Source of the DNA: Oxytricha trifallax
Lineage: Eukaryota; Ciliophora; Spirotrichea; Sporadotrichida; Oxytrichidae
Direction of reading: 5' to 3'
NCBI GenBank assembly: GCA_000711775.1
Contig: ARYC01017653.1
Location: 1 to 64,000, forward strand
DNA: 64,000 nt
Both the position numbers and the translations under genes were made by a program. Of the stretch, positions 11,185-20,918 are shown piece by piece. Below the pieces are notes generated by a model that worked only from the letters and a program-made list of their open reading frames with translations, made no database searches and was not told the origin of the DNA. Position 1 is the first letter of the stretch, and each line of letters starts with the position of its first letter.

Positions 11185-11262
11185 CAAAACCCCAAAACCC
11201 CTTAATGAGGTTTATAAGTGCTTTGATTTGTAAGGAATTTGTTAGGGGTTGGGGTTATTAAT
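11185..11262 (+). repeat. TBE left terminal inverted repeat, 78 bp
   Basis: Matches the reverse complement of 15166-15243 except one base (TAAGG versus TAGGG). Confidence 0.9.
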
Positions 11263-11265
11263 TAA

Positions 11266-12331
11266 ATGCGAGACAAAAATAGCAAGCTTTTGGGGTCTAT
11301 TTATGATGAGGAGTATATAGATTTAGTGTTTAAACTGCGATTTGGATGTTATATATACAGTGAGTAAGACAAACCAGTACTTAATTATAAGTCAATTGCA
11401 CTGCTCTTAAAGCGAAGTCCTTCAACTGTTCGCTCCCACTGCCTTATAGCAGTATAACTTAAGCAAATAATAGCTGAATTCTATGGCTTAGAGGAAGTCA
11501 AAGTTTCAATAGAAGCATATTGACTATCTTATTAATGAAAAAACTTTGAAGTATTGGGCTCACTTCTCTCTCGACCACCGAGCTACTATGTTTCACCGCC
11601 AGTTCCCTGAGTTGAAGATCTCTGCTTAGTCTATAGCCAACATCTATAAACGAAATGGTATCTCTTACAAAGGTGTTAATCGTATCAAGAGAGTAATTGA
11701 TTTCTTTCTGCCATTTTACAACAACAACTTAAATTATATTTATAATTAAATGCAGAGAGCCTAATAGAATAATAATAAGTTTATTCATGCTGATGAGGCT
11801 GTGTTTACATTCAACACTTTCATCTAGAAGTCTTGGTATAAGAGACATAGCAACATAGAAGTATATGACTAGAAAGTCAAGGTATAAACAATGGCAATTC
11901 TTGGAGGTATTAGCGAAGATGCTGGTTTAGAAACTTATCTTATTCATCCTCGCTCTATTAAGACAGATCAGTATATTAAGTTCTTAGAACAGCTGAGGGA
12001 GAAGTACCCTGAATAAGAGATTATACTGTTTGTTGATAATCTCTCTGTTCATAAGACTAAAGAAACAAGGAAGAGTTATGAACAACTTAGAATAACGCCA
12101 GTGTTCAACGTACCTTACAGTCCACAGTTTAATGGAATTGAGTTCTACTGGGGTATATTAAAAGGTCATTACAAGAAACTGCTGCTCTACCACTTGATGC
12201 ATGACCTACCTATCGGTACAGTAGACTTTATTTAAAGCTCAGCGAAGAGGGTAGATAATTAATTGGCTTAAAAGTGTGCTAAAGAAGGGAGAGTGAATGT
12301 ATATAAATAAGTTTTGTAGTTAAGTTAATGA
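11266..12331 (+). CDS. TBE 42-kDa transposase (Tc1/mariner-like DDE), one frame slip
   Basis: ATG at 11266 (MRDKNSKLLGSIYDEEY), TGA at 12329-12331, about 354 codons. The N-terminal third has a helix-turn-helix-like region (KSIALLLKRSPSTVRSH). The catalytic triad is visible: Asp in FIHADEA (~11800), Asp in ILFVDNLSVHK (~12033), and Glu in YSPQFNGIEFYWGILK (~12140). A single extra base near 11494 (GAGGAAGTC) shifts the frame and would truncate the protein after about 85 residues; the rest is open. This enzyme type acts in transposition and, in Oxytricha, in developmental DNA elimination. The slip may be a real lesion or an assembly error. Confidence 0.9.
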
Positions 12332-12344
12332 ATATATAAGTCAC

Positions 12345-13131
12345 ATTTAAAATTCTTTAGAGGGAGCTGGCTTCTCTTTCTTTTCTTCTATTTCTTGCTT
12401 CCCTCCTCCTATGTTTCTTCTCTTGCTGCCATCCTGCATCTATGTTCATTGACTCTGGAGGCTAAATATTTGAATAAAGTCTCTTGCTAACTTCATACTT
12501 TGTCTGCGAATTTCGCTCTCTGTGAAAGCTTGCTCTATTCCTTCATCAAGAAGATGACAGTTCCAGATTTTTCTAAAGAGTTAAGCTACAAATCTTACTA
12601 GAAATATAAGGGTGCTTCTGCAGCTCTGATAGCCAGCACTCACTTATCTTGATCCCTTGCTTTTCCTTATCTTCTGATGAGATGCTGTACCTCTTCTTAT
12701 GAGATTCGTGAATAATTTCTTTCAAGTAATCACCTTTAATTGTTGCAAGTATGCCAAAGAAATAGTTTCTTTCAGGTAGTTTATTTGACAACTGCTCTTA
12801 GTACGCACGTACTGCGAACCTCTGGGTCATTCATAGCATCATAGTATAAGTTAGTCACTGAGATTTCTGGATAGTTTGGAATCTCTGCAAACTTTACATC
12901 TTAAGTTTTTAATGATTTCTTCTCTTCGCAGAGTATCGCTCTTAAAATGAAATTTTAGTACCTTCCATCGTTGGGAGGAACAAACCAACTACTTAATAAA
13001 GATTAGCCACTATGAGTTCATTACCTTGCTGCACCAGGTAGCGGTGCAAATCCTCCTTGCTTCTAAATCTTTGAATCAATTCTTGTGCTTGCCTCTTTTC
13101 ATTGAATCATTCATTGACTCCATCTTGTTTA
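12345..13131 (-). pseudogene. TBE 22-kDa ORF, decayed
   Basis: Pieces in all three minus-strand frames make one protein: start MESMNDSMKR at 13131, LIQRFRSKEDLHRYLVQQGN, AEIPNYPEISVTNLYYDAMN, LPERNYFFGILATIKGDYL, LLDEGIEQAFTESEIRRQSM and a basic tail KKHRRREARNRRKERE. At least four frame breaks separate them, so no intact product can be made. Function of this TBE gene is not known. Confidence 0.8.
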
Positions 13132-13329
13132 CAGATCTAAGAAATGATATTCAAATTTAAGTTTATTGATTTCAATTATATATCTCAGTAAAACCTTCTA
13201 TTAAATATGGGCATCCTATAGGAGGTCAACCTCTAAGAAGGATATGGAGAAGGTTTTGAGAACTGGTTTCAACTTGAGAGATTGATATCAAATTCTACTC
13301 TTATAGTTCCATATTTTTAAATTTAAATT

Positions 13330-13500
13330 GGTACGTACTTAATTAGGAGCAACTCCTAAAATGCGAGTACTTAAATAGGAGCATTAATTAAAGCTAGTAC
13401 TTAATTAGGAGCACCCTAATTTAAATCATAAAATCACAAATACCTCCTAAAGCAGTACTTACTTAATTAGGTGCACCTCCTAAATCGGTACGCACTATAA
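13330..13500. repeat. Cluster of short repeats inside the TBE
   Basis: The motif GTACTTAATTAGGAGCA recurs with variations near 13333, 13366, 13392 and 13454 and partly as its complement (GGTGCACCTCCTAAAT...). It lies between the divergent 22-kDa and 57-kDa genes, so a role in binding or expression is possible but unproven. Confidence 0.6.
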
Positions 13501-13661
13501 TCAACTTATTATTGAAAGTAAAAATGATTACTCTCACCCATATTTAGAGCTGGATCGTCTCTTAACACTCATATTTCTTCTCTAGTACTCCAAAAACCTC
13601 CCTTGAAACTTGTAGACTTGCAAAGCTCTCATATAAGCTCTCAGTTATAGAGGCAGTTTTA

Positions 13662-15124
13662 TAATTTTAAATCAAATTTAAATATGAGCGCTAACATTTT
13701 AAGAAAAACAACAGCACTTCCATCAAACTAAATGAGACTTACTTTGGCAGCAATAAAAAGTGTGATAGCTGTGAGATGAACTCACTTAAAGAACAACCAG
13801 AGCTATCACTTGAGGTCTCTGTTCTTAAAATAGAAATTAATAATAGAAAATTAATGGCAAACAAGTGTGTCGGAGACAGAGAGGAGGAGAAAGTTAGAAA
13901 TGAAGTTTCTATGTAAGCAGATGAAGTTGAAGTATTTTTTTGTGAGAAGTGTGAAAGAGACTTCACTTATAAGTCTAGCTGGTACAGGCATATGAAGGTC
14001 CATAAGGAAGCTAAGCCTACTGTTTACTTAAAGCATGACAAAGTTGATGGAAAGTATGATTGCTTTGAGTGCCATAAGCAGTACTCTCATACAAGAGATT
14101 TAAAGAAGCATCTTTTAAAAGCCCACAAAAAGAGATAGAAGTTGAAGATCAAGACACTCAACTGAAGTTGCTCAACAAAAGAAAAGCAAGGGAACCTCTT
14201 TAAGCTGCTGAGCTTTAACAAGCAAGCGAATCAGAGTATGTGAGGATTGCACGCAACCTCTTAGCATCAGAGGTCACTAAAATCATGATTAAAATATAAT
14301 ACAAGAAAATTCCAGTACTAGCATAGATTGATTTAGATACTTCTCTCTAAAGCTACCTAATTCTAGAGGACTCCTATGACAAGAAAGTTATTAAGGATCA
14401 TCAGTATGCTTACAAGGTATATCCTTCAACTATCTCCTTAGTGATGATAAATATTAAATGGGTTTACTAATGAGTATTAAGTACTCACTCAGGCTAAGTT
14501 TAAAGAGTGCAAATACTTAATAAAGCTAGATGCTGTACTCCTAGCCAAAGATCATGTGGCTTTCAGACTACCACTCTTTGAAATGACACTCAGAGATTTC
14601 ATATATGATCAAAGAAATCATAGATAGCTTGCATTATAGCAACCTAAGCTATTCAAGGTATCAAAGAACTTCATAAGTTAGGCTTTGTTCACAGGGATCT
14701 CAAGCCTGAGAATATAATGTTGAACTTTTCACCCGTGACAGTAACAATTATTATTTCAACAGATCATTAAGAGTGGAAGTATCAAGGCTTGGAAGTGTTA
14801 TGGAACTCCAGGCTATTATCCAGAAAGAGAAGACTGGAGAGATGGTGACTTTCAATGGGAGGTGTGGGCTATGGCAGCAATAATCATAGAGAGCGATATG
14901 CGCGCAATGAATACTACTCTACAAGATGCGAGAAGGATGCCAAACAAAGAATAAAGCAATTTATTGACAAAACAAGAGTATCTCAATCAATGAAACAAAT
15001 GGCAGAGTCAATAATAATAAAACCAAACTCAAGATCAGACATATCAATAGAGAAAATAGAGTTGTGGATAAGTAAGATAAACTTCAGACATCTACCACAT
15101 GATCCAAAAGTGCATTATGAGTGA
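13662..15124 (+). pseudogene. TBE 57-kDa zinc-finger/kinase ORF, decayed
   Basis: The first block has a CDSC pair, then two C2H2 fingers: FFCEKCERDFTYKSSWYRH with MKVH, and YDCFECHKQYSHTRDL with KKHLLKAH (13925-14135). The second block is kinase-like: GFVHRDLKPENIML (~14690) and WKCYGTPGYYPERE (~14795). The frame breaks near 14140, 14460, 14650 and 14765. The segment between HRDLKPEN and the GTPGY motif is too short and no DFG is visible, so the kinase is not functional. The last piece continues to a TGA near 15124. Confidence 0.8.
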
Positions 15125-15165
15125 TTAAATTAAATACATTTACAATAAATTTCACATTAAAACCT

Positions 15166-15243
15166 ATTAATAACCCCAACCCCTAACAAATTCCCTACAA
15201 ATCAAAGCACTTATAAACCTCATTAAGGGGTTTTGGGGTTTTG
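15166..15243 (-). repeat. TBE right terminal inverted repeat, 78 bp
   Basis: Partner of 11185-11262; ends GGGGTTTTGGGGTTTTG followed by the AAT target duplication. Confidence 0.9.
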
Positions 15244-15304
15244 AATAATTAAGATTGTATTGGAAAATATTAAAAATTTCATGTTAATAAATAAAAGTGG
15301 ACTG

Positions 15305-17800
15305 ATAAATTAAGTTTATTGATTTGAGAGGTTCCTAATAGAAACCTCAAATTTCAGTGTAGATTTTGCTAAAAAGTGAAGGTTCAAAGAATACCGAATA
15401 TAAAGCAGAGAGTTTCAAGAGAGCCTTGGTAAATCCAAAGACTGTTTTCAACCCACATAATTTAAGAGACGAATTTAAGGAAATTATGCATAATGATGAG
15501 AGAAGAGTTCGTGAGATCTTTGCACAGTAAACTTTATTTTAAAGAATTTATTGTAAATTTGGCATAGAATATTAAAAATAATGCTTATTAACTTACTATT
15601 TATTTTTAATTTATGAAGAATACGAAAACTATCAGGAAAAGCGATCAGATTAGCAGAAAAATTCAAAAAGAGAATCTTTGTTAAAATAAGAAAATCGTAG
15701 AGATAGAAAGCGAATGGCTTGTAATCCATTTACATGGTTATAAGCTAAACTCACTTCTCTTCTCAAATCTGAATTTGATATTTTGGATTATTTCCCTCAA
15801 CATGATCTAAAGTTTTCCAATTCTTTTATGAAAAATTACTCTGTTTTTGCTTATATTATTAATAGGAGGTTGGTCTTTCTACATTTAACTATTATTTTAT
15901 ATATCCAAGTCTGGTCAAGTAATTGCAATCCTTGGTTACAACGATTGTGTCTATTTTTACAACATGATTCAATAATAAGCTACAGGTTTCAGATTCTTCA
16001 AGAGAGCCCACTAATAAGCTCGAGGTATAAAATTTAATCCAATTATGAATGATATTTTGGTTGTCTATGGACCTAAAGGACTAATTGTTTGGAATTTACT
16101 TGATTTGCCTTAAATATTCACAAAACCTAAGATTTATTATGATAGATAATCATATCAATAATTACTAGTTTAAAGATAACTATCTTCTGGTGTCTGAAAT
16201 CCCTAAATATATTAAGAAATATCAAGTAATTTAAATTAAATTAAAGTGAGAGATGTGACTCCTGGAAATTGTAATACGAGGGTCCTTTTCAAATGGTTAT
16301 ACCTATATTTATGAATAGATTTTAGTTAAAATGAAGCTTTTGTGTTACTACATGTCTCTTACACTAACTTGTTTTTATTTGTATTTTCCTTCTATTATTT
16401 TTAATCCAACTCCTTTTTTTTATTATATGAAATATTATAAATATAGGTTGATACATGGCTTGTATAGTTACTTAATAAGAATAGAATAATCTATCTTACT
16501 CGAAAACTTCTCTATTAAAATAAAGTGAAATAAAAATGAAAAATTAGGAAAAGTTATAATAAAAAAAACCAGCAAGGTTTACAAAATTGGAAATCTATGA
16601 TTTTTATAGATAAATGCCATAAGCTTTATTATAGTTTATGATCAATAGCTTGCATATATTGAAGGGGAAATGCTGCATTTAGATTAAAATCGTTAAGTTT
16701 TATGAGTTTGAAAGTGAGATAATTTTAAATATGTGAATTTATTATAATTTTAAACAAAATGGTTAAGAATGCTGTCTGGAGTTAAAATTATTGTTATTAC
16801 TAACATCGATATTTATCACAAAATAAGGAATTCTTAGAGTATCAAAACTAGCTATCCTTATTTTAAATAATAAATATTCTATTAAAAGATATTATATTTT
16901 AATATAATAATGAAAGATTACTCTGTGAACAGATCTGGTCAAGTAATTGTAATTTATTATGAATAATTAACAATTTCACAAAACCATTTTCAATTGATAA
17001 AGCGAATAAAGAAAAACATGAAGTTTTATTTATGAAAGATGCCCCGGAAAATGGGGACTACCTTGATGTCGTATTTTCAAATTCAGGGAGATACATGGCT
17101 TAAGAATAAATTCATTAGATTTGTACATAAGATTTTTATAGATAGGAAAAATATGATAAACCAATAAATTTGAGAATATCTAGTGAAGGGATGCCTGCTT
17201 TTGTACAGTTTAGTCCTATGGATAACTATCTAAAGCAATTCTATATAATAATGACAAAAATGAATGATTTGAAATACCTAGAGATGGAGTCAATACCGTT
17301 AAGCTTTATGAATTGACATTAAAATTAATCTGATATTTTGAATCAAAATTTAGAGTTAAAATGTAAACACAATCTTCTTAAAACTTATATCTCTTACACT
17401 AATCACTTGCATTTAATGAAATTGAACTATGTTAGAGACACACTTAAAAATAAGTAAATTATATAATTATATTATTTTTCACTTGAGTAAAACTAGCTAT
17501 CATTCATGAATCCTTTAATAAACTACCTGCACACAAAAATTCTTCCGTAGAGTTTATCAGCTATTGAGCCTCTCTTTGATAAGAAAGAAGTTTTGTACAA
17601 TTTGAATTTGCATGATAAAAACTATAAAATTATTAACCTCTAGGCTTTTGCATGTTCACAGCGAATGCTAGTCACTTATGAACTATAAGAGAGAGATGTG
17701 AAATAAAAGTTTGAGGAGAGGAAAAGCATGAGAATTAGTGGCAGGGAAAGTTTGCTGGAAAGGGACAAAGATAATTATCAGAGATAGAACAAATGAATAA
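15305..17800 (+). CDS. WD-repeat-like protein, scrambled MDS cluster (odd/even pattern)
   Basis: 15305-15570 carries ordinary coding sequence (KAESFKRALVNPKTVF, NLRDEFKEIMHNDERRVREI) and, after a small spacer with GAATA pointers, YENYQEKRSDQQKNSKRESL. From 15835 the order is scrambled. Following matching pointers gives: ...15844, 16917-16949, 15910-16127, 16975-17101, 16450-16612, 17131-~17245, ~16654-16712, 17266-~17330, ~16740-16788, 16324-16367, 17390-17454, 16820-16856, 17489-17701, 16248-~16300. The joined protein keeps one frame and shows beta-propeller-like strands such as SGQVIAILGYNDCVYFYN, NDILVVYGPKGLIVWNLL, VKFYEFEIPRDGVN, VKLYELTLK and RMLVTYELQERDVTPGN. The exact family is not recognised. 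FEERKSMRISGRESLLERDK (17712-17790) is probably a later MDS of the same gene. Confidence 0.75.
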
Positions 17801-17875
17801 TATTTTAAGTTTGTTGAGAGTTTCTCAAGAATTAAATTTACTAGTGTTTATTTAGCTTTGCTAAATTCTTGAATA

Positions 17876-18265
17876 ATGAATTTATTTCTATCAAACTAAT
17901 AAAACAAGAATGGATCGTTTGGAATGAATTAAGCAAGCATTATGCAAAAGGAACCCCGTATCCTAGCAATCTTTAAACTAGAATACGATATTCAAACTCC
18001 ATATGTCAGCATTCAAATGCTTGCCAAACTGGATTTAGCTGTAAACTGCATTCCTAAAAACATAAAAGTAACACCAAATGCAGTTGTTCAAAAGAATGGC
18101 GAAGTAGGTAGCTAAAATGTGATCAATAGAGTTAATGATGTACAAATTGGTGCTTACAAAGGTAAATCAGGAGTTAGTGGCAGTTAGAGTGGTGTACAAG
18201 AGTATTAGATCACCTATATTGATAGTAAGAGAGATACAGTTAATGTGATTTATGTTGAAGTATGA
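17876..18265 (+). CDS. Short ORF, 129 aa, possibly the last MDS of the WD-like gene
   Basis: From ATG 17876 to TGA 18263-18265: MNLFLSNQQNKN, then a well-composed segment EPRILAIFKLEYDIQ, YVSIQMLAKLDLAVNC, VTPNAVVQKNGEVGS and ending RDTVNVIYVEV. Stop and composition are convincing; the start is not, because the first 15 codons are AT-rich and could be spacer. It follows the scrambled cluster on the same strand, so it may be that gene's 3' end or a separate small gene. No family recognised. Confidence 0.5.
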
Positions 18266-18513
18266 TTATCATATATTTATTATGATAAAGAATTTCATTA
18301 GTACTCATAATATGAAAAATTAATTTATTGTACTAAAAAATCGAGTTATAATTTTTATATAAAAATTAAAATTTTGAATAATATTTAATATTAATTAATG
18401 TAGAAAATTTAATGGCTACTTCCTAAAGAAATAAATAATGAAAATTTTGACAATTAACTCAGGTGATAATAATCATTTCTAATTTGAATCTATCTGGAAA
18501 AATTAATAAAAAC

Positions 18514-20748
18514 ATGATCCGATTAATTTTAATAGTAATCGTGGTAAATTTATGCAAATGTTAAGATACGTACTCTAACACTCTTGAAGATTGTGAAGCT
18601 TTTTCATCTTTATTTGAGAATATTGTTGTAAAATTTAAACTAGATTCCTTTTTATATTTTATCAATAAAATTATAACAATACTTGCGTTAATAAACCTAG
18701 CTAATCAAATTTAGATTTCACATCACTGGCATCTGTGACAGAATCATGTTCAAATGCAGGTATATGTCCAGATGGTTCAAGTAATACATACTGTGAATGG
18801 AAACGTATATTGTGTGTCACTTGCTATAGAGTAAATATTCACACAGTTATAAGAATTTAGACTAATGGACTACCTAATCATTTAGAATTGATTAAAATTA
18901 TTGTAATTTTACAAATCTAAATTGAAAATTGAATTTATTTACATTTCTTATTGCTACTACTCTCCCTATAAAGCTCCACTTTCGAGTCCTGTAGATTTTT
19001 CAGTAATTTTCAATCCTAAAACCTCAGCAGATTCATTAGGTCAAGCTTTATAGTTAAACACAATACTAGACACTCAAGAAGATATCACGAGATCCTAATG
19101 TGACAAAGGGTGGTCTTTCGATTAAGGGGTCCCAACTGATTCTGACTATTTAATAATCAGTAACTCTTCAAACTTTGATAAAATTATTGGTGTGTCAATT
19201 AATGGAGTCTTTCTGAGACCTGGAATTAGTGAGCTTGGGTATGATGCATTTTATCCTAATTGATAAAAATTGTTACAATTTACATAAATAAATAACCTAC
19301 AATTTATACACGCTATTTTTTTACTAATTTTATTTAAATATATTAAATGGCACGTATCTCGAAATCAATGAAACTCTGATTTACGTGCTAAATAAATTGA
19401 ATTAACTAATCATAGTCAAGTTAAGTTAAAAAAATGAAATTATGCTTAAAATTATTAAAGTTCATATCTGTAATAAATAAGTTTTATATGATAAAATAAA
19501 TTATTTAACTAAAAAAATTTAAGCAATTCAAAATTCCTAATATAAAACATTTATTAAATTTGACTTTTAAGTATAATAAAAAATATGAACTATAATAATA
19601 TTAAAACTTAAATTTATTTTTTAACTTAACTTGATAATGATTAGTTAGTTCAATTTATTTGGCACGTATCTCAGAATTCCATTAATTTCGAGATACGTTC
19701 CATTTTAATATATTTAAATAAAATTAGTATTAAATAGCGTATATAAATTGTAGATTATTTATTTATTTCTGTAAATTGTATCAATTTTTATCAAATGCTT
19801 ACTCTCTGTAATAAGATCCAATTGCTATTGACCCTGATTTATGTCTTGGATCTACTCAGTAAACTTTATACACTTTGTTTGATTTTTTATAAATATTTTT
19901 ATCAAAGTTTACACGACAGCTTATCATTTATGAAAAATAAGTGGAAAACTTTAATTAAAATTGAAATTTATAATTTAAAAAGGAAAATTAAACACGGCGG
20001 AGATGGAGCGACTGGTTACTCAATAAAATTTGTAAGTTACAAAAAATATATCTAAAAAATTTATATTTCAGCAATAGGTATCCTCCAGAGTGGTGTAAGC
20101 AGCAGACGATAATTTCGATAGACAAGAGTTTAGCAATACATATTCAAGCACCGGAACGTTAAATAGAATATTGCAGGAAAATAACAATACAGATGACAAT
20201 GCTGTTCTAGATATTATTTCTGTTCTTGGTAATACTAATACTTATAAGTTTAATCATTTTTCATTTTATTTTAAAGTTTTCCTCTTATTTTTCATAATTA
20301 CTATATGTTTTCCCCTTGCATTTTAGACTAAAAACTTAAAAACGTCGAACCCTAATTTTGTTCAGCGAATGCTAGATGTTCTATAGATAAACAAGCTTAC
20401 ACTTTAAAACTTATGAGTAGTGACAGTAAAACGATAGTGCCTATTGGTCTCGCTAAAGATGGTAAAATTATCTATGGGCCATATAATTAGTTCGGTTAAC
20501 TTTGGTAGTCTTGTGATGTAGATGTATGCAACGGGAGAATCATAAATGGGCATTATAGCTATGTAACCACACTGTTTTACCCTTACTATGTAGGGTGCTG
20601 GGGTCCAGGGAATATTGCCAAGAATTTGGCACCAGAGTGTTCTAGTAACCAGAGGGCTTGTTCAAATGCTCTAAACATATAGAGAAATTAATTGAAAATA
20701 TTTCTAAGTATTGCTTTTGTAAATATCGTATTGATAATTTTTAATTGA
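18514..20748 (+). CDS. Secreted cysteine-containing YHYH-type surface protein
   Basis: ATG at 18514 with a clear signal peptide (MIRLILIVIVVNLCKC). Later pieces: SVTESCSNAGICPDGSSNTY; the run from VIFNPKTSADSLGQ to DYLIISNSSNFDKIIG, VFLRPGISELGYDAFYP; DPDLCLGSTQQTLYT; then KTIVPIGLAKDGKIIYGPY, SCDVDVCNGRIINGHYSYV and YYVGCWGPGN. These match a large ciliate family of secreted proteins with a YHYH domain. The C terminus is hydrophobic (FLSIAFVNIVLIIF), suggesting a GPI signal or membrane end. TGA at 20746-20748. The piece expected to carry the central YHYH/FSPC motif after TLYT was not found in place, and the stretch 20000-20240 (HGGDGATGYSIK, LNRILQENNNTDDNAVL) fits the family less well; it may be a divergent domain. 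Confidence 0.7.
19261..19793. mobile_element. Foldback (MITE-like) element, 533 bp, acting as an IES
   Basis: The two ends are inverted copies: TGATAAAAATTG at 19261 and CAATTTTTATCA at 19782-19793, continuing about 190 bp inward with some mismatches. Each arm contains a smaller palindrome around GGCACGTATCTCGAAAT. AAT lies on both sides (19258-19260, 19794-19796). Joining at that AAT restores the coding frame exactly (AFYPN-AYSLQQDP), so the target duplication equals the IES pointer. Confidence 0.85.
20032..20071 (+). other. Probable intron, 40 nt
   Basis: GTAAGTTAC...ATTTCAG between YSIKF and QQVSSRVVQAADD; removal keeps phase and no pointer repeat flanks it. Confidence 0.55.
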
Positions 20749-20918
20749 ATTTTCGTTAAATTTAGATTTTATTTTCAGAGATAACATATAAATTTAAATG
20801 CAATATTAGTTTTTAACTTTTAATGTCAACTCTCATAATCATAAAAAATTGATAAATTTTATTACAATTTAAATATAAATAAAAGATGCATCATTAAAAA
20901 TCTAACAGCAAAGCGAAA

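Larger units (their letters stand above)
11185..15243 (+). mobile_element. TBE (telomere-bearing element) transposon, 4,059 bp
   Basis: It begins CAAAACCCCAAAACCCC and ends with the reverse complement, i.e. two C4A4 telomere-like repeats at each end. Inverted repeats of 78 bp (one mismatch) continue as TTAATGAGGTTTATAAGTG. The target duplication is AAT (11182-11184, 15244-15246), matching the ANT rule for these elements. It carries the three known TBE genes: a 42-kDa DDE transposase (+), a 22-kDa ORF (-) and a 57-kDa zinc-finger/kinase ORF (+). Length, inverted-repeat size and gene set all fit the TBE family of Oxytricha. Confidence 0.95.
11153..15311. other. IES of 4,159 bp made of a ~100-bp spacer plus a complete TBE insertion
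   Basis: Flanked by ATAAATT at 11146-11152 and 15305-15311. Only about 32 bp on the left and 68 bp on the right are not TBE, so an ordinary ~100-bp IES was the insertion target. Confidence 0.75.

Noticed and set aside
11185-11201. A true telomere or chromosome end at the C4A4 repeats
   Set aside because: Two inverted copies 4.06 kb apart with a target duplication mark transposon ends, not a chromosome end.
12573-12791. Minus-strand ORF of 72 codons as an independent gene
   Set aside because: It is one fragment of the broken TBE 22-kDa ORF.
13330-13500. CRISPR-like array
   Set aside because: Repeats are irregular in spacing, partly inverted, and lie inside a eukaryotic transposon.
14855-15124. 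Plus-strand ORF of 89 codons as an independent gene
   Set aside because: It overlaps the decayed C-terminal end of the TBE kinase ORF and has no separate support.
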